Assembly: GCF_004339525.1 (NCBI RefSeq)
Contig: NZ_SMGE01000001.1
Coordinates: 558,001 to 622,000, forward strand
Length of the DNA: 64,000 nt
DNA from: Flavobacterium sp. 90
GTDB lineage: Bacteria; Bacteroidota; Bacteroidia; Flavobacteriales; Flavobacteriaceae
Direction: 5' to 3'
Position numbers and translations under genes: made by a program. The notes under the pieces are model-generated. The model saw only the letters and a list, made by a program, of their open reading frames with translations, did no database searches and was not told the DNA's origin. Below, piece after piece: positions 62,367 through 64,000 of this stretch; within the stretch, counting starts at the first letter, position 1; each line of letters begins with the position of its first letter.

Positions 62367-63776
62367 ATGAAAAAAATATTTTTTGCAATAATTGGTGCTG
62401 TCTCTCTTGTTTCCTGCACCAACGACCTGGATCAACATCCTATAACCGATAAAGAGTCAGGTAAGTTTTTGACCACCGAAACCGAAGTAGAAGAATATGT
62501 AGTGGCAACTTATGCCTCATTACAGGCAAATGGATTGTATGGATTGTATTTGCCTGCCATGGGCGAAGTACCTTCTGACAATACTTATGAAGAAGTACCG
62601 GCAAATGACGGTGCAATGTATGGAGATTTAGAAGAATTTAAAACCGTTCCGGCAAATGGAATGCTTGCCGATAACTGGAAAGCCAGCTATGTTACCATAC
62701 AACGCTGTAATGTGATATTGAACAGAATAGCCGGAGTAGCCTACAAAACAGATGCTGTAAAAAGCTCCAGAATTGGAGAGATGAAGTTCATAAGAGCGTT
62801 AATTTACTTTAATATGGTACAATTTTATGGTGATGTTCCTTTGACAACTGACGAAACCAAAGATCCAAATGTTTATTTTGGTAAAGGTCGCCAACCGGCA
62901 GCCGATGTCTATAAGCAAATTATCCAGGACCTTACAGATGCGATTTCGACTTTACCTACATCGACAACACAACCGGGACGTGTAATAAAAACGGCGGCCC
63001 AGACTTTACTGGGAAAGGTTTATCTTGTACAAAAAGATTATGCTAACGCAAAAATCCAAATTGATGCTGTTGTAAATTCTGGTGCACACGCGCTATTCAA
63101 CGATTCAACGACACTTTTTGATTTGGCAAACGAAAATGTAAGTGAATTCATTTTTTCAGTGCAGTTTGGTTCTGGTATAAACAGTAATACAGAGGGCAGC
63201 ACTATGGTTCAACAGTTTTCACCTTCGGGTGTAATGAGTGGTGCCAAAGGACATAGCTTGCCTACCAAAGAATTGTACAGCAAATATATTGCCGGGGATA
63301 AAAGAAAAGATAACTATGTTAAGCTTTCTTCTGCCGGTACTCCGTACAATAATAAGCTCAAAAAACCCGTAGCGCCAACACCTCCTGCTGATGGCGGAAG
63401 TAATACAGTGGTACTTCGCTATGCAGACGTGTTATTGATGCAGGCCGAAATTGAAAACGAATTGGGTAATACACTTACAACGGCAAAACCAGCATTAGAC
63501 AAAGTAAGAAACAGAGCCGGACTTGCTCCTTCAACTGCCCTTACACAAGCTGATTTGCGTGATGCCATTGAACTCGAAAGACGTTTAGAATTGATAGGAG
63601 AAGGATATCGTTGGCTGGATTTACTTAGAACCGGAAAAGCCATAAGTACGATGAACGCTTGGTTTATTTCTCAAAACAAACCGACCACAGTAACTTCTCA
63701 GTTCCTTTTAATGCCTATACCTCAAAATCAAAGAGATGCTGATCCTACCATAACACAAAATAAGGACTATCAATAG
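62367..63776 (+). CDS. SusD/RagB-family outer-membrane lipoprotein (second locus)
   Basis: 469 aa. Lipobox AIIGAVSLVSC (Cys17). The SusD fold is seen in IGEMKFIRALIYFNMVQFYGDVPLT and in the C-terminal KVRNRAGLAPS and ELERRLELIGEGYRWLDLLRTGKA motifs. It lies 17 nt after susC and would form the outer-membrane uptake complex with it. The ligand is not evident. A metallo-beta-lactamase-fold gene follows. Confidence 0.93.
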   Translation: MKKIFFAIIGAVSLVSCTNDLDQHPITDKESGKFLTTETEVEEYVVATYASLQANGLYGLYLPAMGEVPSDNTYEEVPANDGAMYGDLEEFKTVPANGMLADNWKASYVTIQRCNVILNRIAGVAYKTDAVKSSRIGEMKFIRALIYFNMVQFYGDVPLTTDETKDPNVYFGKGRQPAADVYKQIIQDLTDAISTLPTSTTQPGRVIKTAAQTLLGKVYLVQKDYANAKIQIDAVVNSGAHALFNDSTTLFDLANENVSEFIFSVQFGSGINSNTEGSTMVQQFSPSGVMSGAKGHSLPTKELYSKYIAGDKRKDNYVKLSSAGTPYNNKLKKPVAPTPPADGGSNTVVLRYADVLLMQAEIENELGNTLTTAKPALDKVRNRAGLAPSTALTQADLRDAIELERRLELIGEGYRWLDLLRTGKAISTMNAWFISQNKPTTVTSQFLLMPIPQNQRDADPTITQNKDYQ

Positions 63777-63793
63777 TAACAAGTACAGAATCG

Positions 63794-63830
63794 CTATACT
63801 TCAGCATCACAATTTAATACTGAAGTATAG
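63794..63830 (+). other. Stem-loop between susD and the next gene
   Basis: CTATACTTCAG (63794-63804) and CTGAAGTATAG (63820-63830) pair perfectly over 11 bp with a 15-nt loop. There is no T-run, so it may set relative transcript levels rather than end transcription. Confidence 0.5.
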
Positions 63831-63856
63831 TGTTATAAAAACTAATAGATACACAG

Positions 63857-64000
63857 ATGAAAAAGCTATCAATAGCATTGTTCACTTTTTTTATTTACAC
63901 TTTTGCAATAGCACAAGAAAATAATGACACAACCAATATTCTTTGGAAAGAAGGTTACATGGACATACACCATATCAACACTGGTCGGGGTGTCTGTACT
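63857..64000 (+). CDS. Secreted metallo-beta-lactamase-fold protein (N-terminal part, runs off the window)
   Basis: 48 residues are visible. A signal peptide (MKKLSIALFTFFIYTFAIAQ) is followed by LWKEGYMDIHHINTGRGVCT. That opening strand is typical of secreted MBL-fold hydrolases such as the ComEC-like group. The catalytic HxHxDH motif lies beyond the window. It follows susD by 80 nt and probably belongs to the same operon. Confidence 0.6.
   Translation, partial: MKKLSIALFTFFIYTFAIAQENNDTTNILWKEGYMDIHHINTGRGVCT

Noticed and set aside
1..64000. CRISPR arrays, tRNA or rRNA genes.
   Set aside because: No spaced direct repeats and no cloverleaf or rRNA-like stretch were seen on reading. Small RNAs without strong motifs could be missed.

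Overview
The window looks like chromosomal DNA from a Flavobacterium-like member of the Bacteroidota. The DNA is AT-rich, several genes are preceded by the Bacteroidota -7 box (TAnnTTTG), and there are two SusC/SusD pairs with ECF sigma and FecR regulators. GlyA, FabH, RND efflux and DsbD proteins are also of Flavobacteriia type. This assignment comes from reading the sequence only.

1-7.7 kb (minus strand): one tightly packed defence operon behind a consensus promoter at 7710-7739. A type I restriction-modification operon (half-size HsdS, a 73-aa protein, HsdM, full HsdS) is interleaved with a CBASS system. The CBASS genes are a CD-NTase with GS...DID motifs, a stand-alone E2-like protein, and an HNH-SAVED (Cap5-type) effector. 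The operon also carries a candidate PD-(D/E)XK protein and the start of a DUF1016/YhcG-type nuclease. HsdR is not visible and may lie beyond position 1. The CD-NTase starts 1 nt after hsdM ends, so the nucleotide-signalling and methylation genes appear to be transcribed together.

7.7-15.1 kb: an accessory, plasmid- or ICE-like block. It holds a GC-rich foldable element, then SSB, a DUF932 protein and a PRTRC cassette (E, C, F-like, B and ThiF, families that include ubiquitin-like, E2-like and E1-like members), closed by a strong terminator. Beyond it are gene remnants, a response regulator whose C-terminus runs into a TA microsatellite, and a decayed IS6-family transposase. These mark a worn element edge.

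15.2-33 kb: mostly ordinary chromosomal genes. They include an RND tripartite efflux operon, a membrane class III nucleotide cyclase, a LytS/LytTR two-component pair, a FabH, a polytopic membrane protein, a universal stress protein, a Crp-like regulator with an NmrA-like reductase and an SMR pump, and DsbD.

33-46.5 kb: a SusC(STN)/SusD/TlpA operon with FecR, a divergent ECF sigma gene, and then a second TlpA gene plus an M16 protease gene. A 55-bp element (52/55 identical) lies upstream of both fecR and the second tlpA. It is the best candidate for the promoter read by this ECF sigma factor, and it would tie the two operons into one regulon.

46.5-57 kb: glyA, a decayed copy of an IlvN-like ACT gene, a Crp-like regulator, a GH30 glycosidase, a Nudix-HTH regulator, a catalase-like protein behind a perfect 18-bp palindrome, and an ilvN-like/ilvA pair. 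That pair is preceded by two consecutive attenuators. Each has an Ile-rich leader peptide, a candidate antiterminator segment and an intrinsic terminator.

57-64 kb: a second ECF sigma/FecR/SusC/SusD locus followed by the start of a secreted metallo-beta-lactamase-fold protein. No tRNA, rRNA or CRISPR array was seen.
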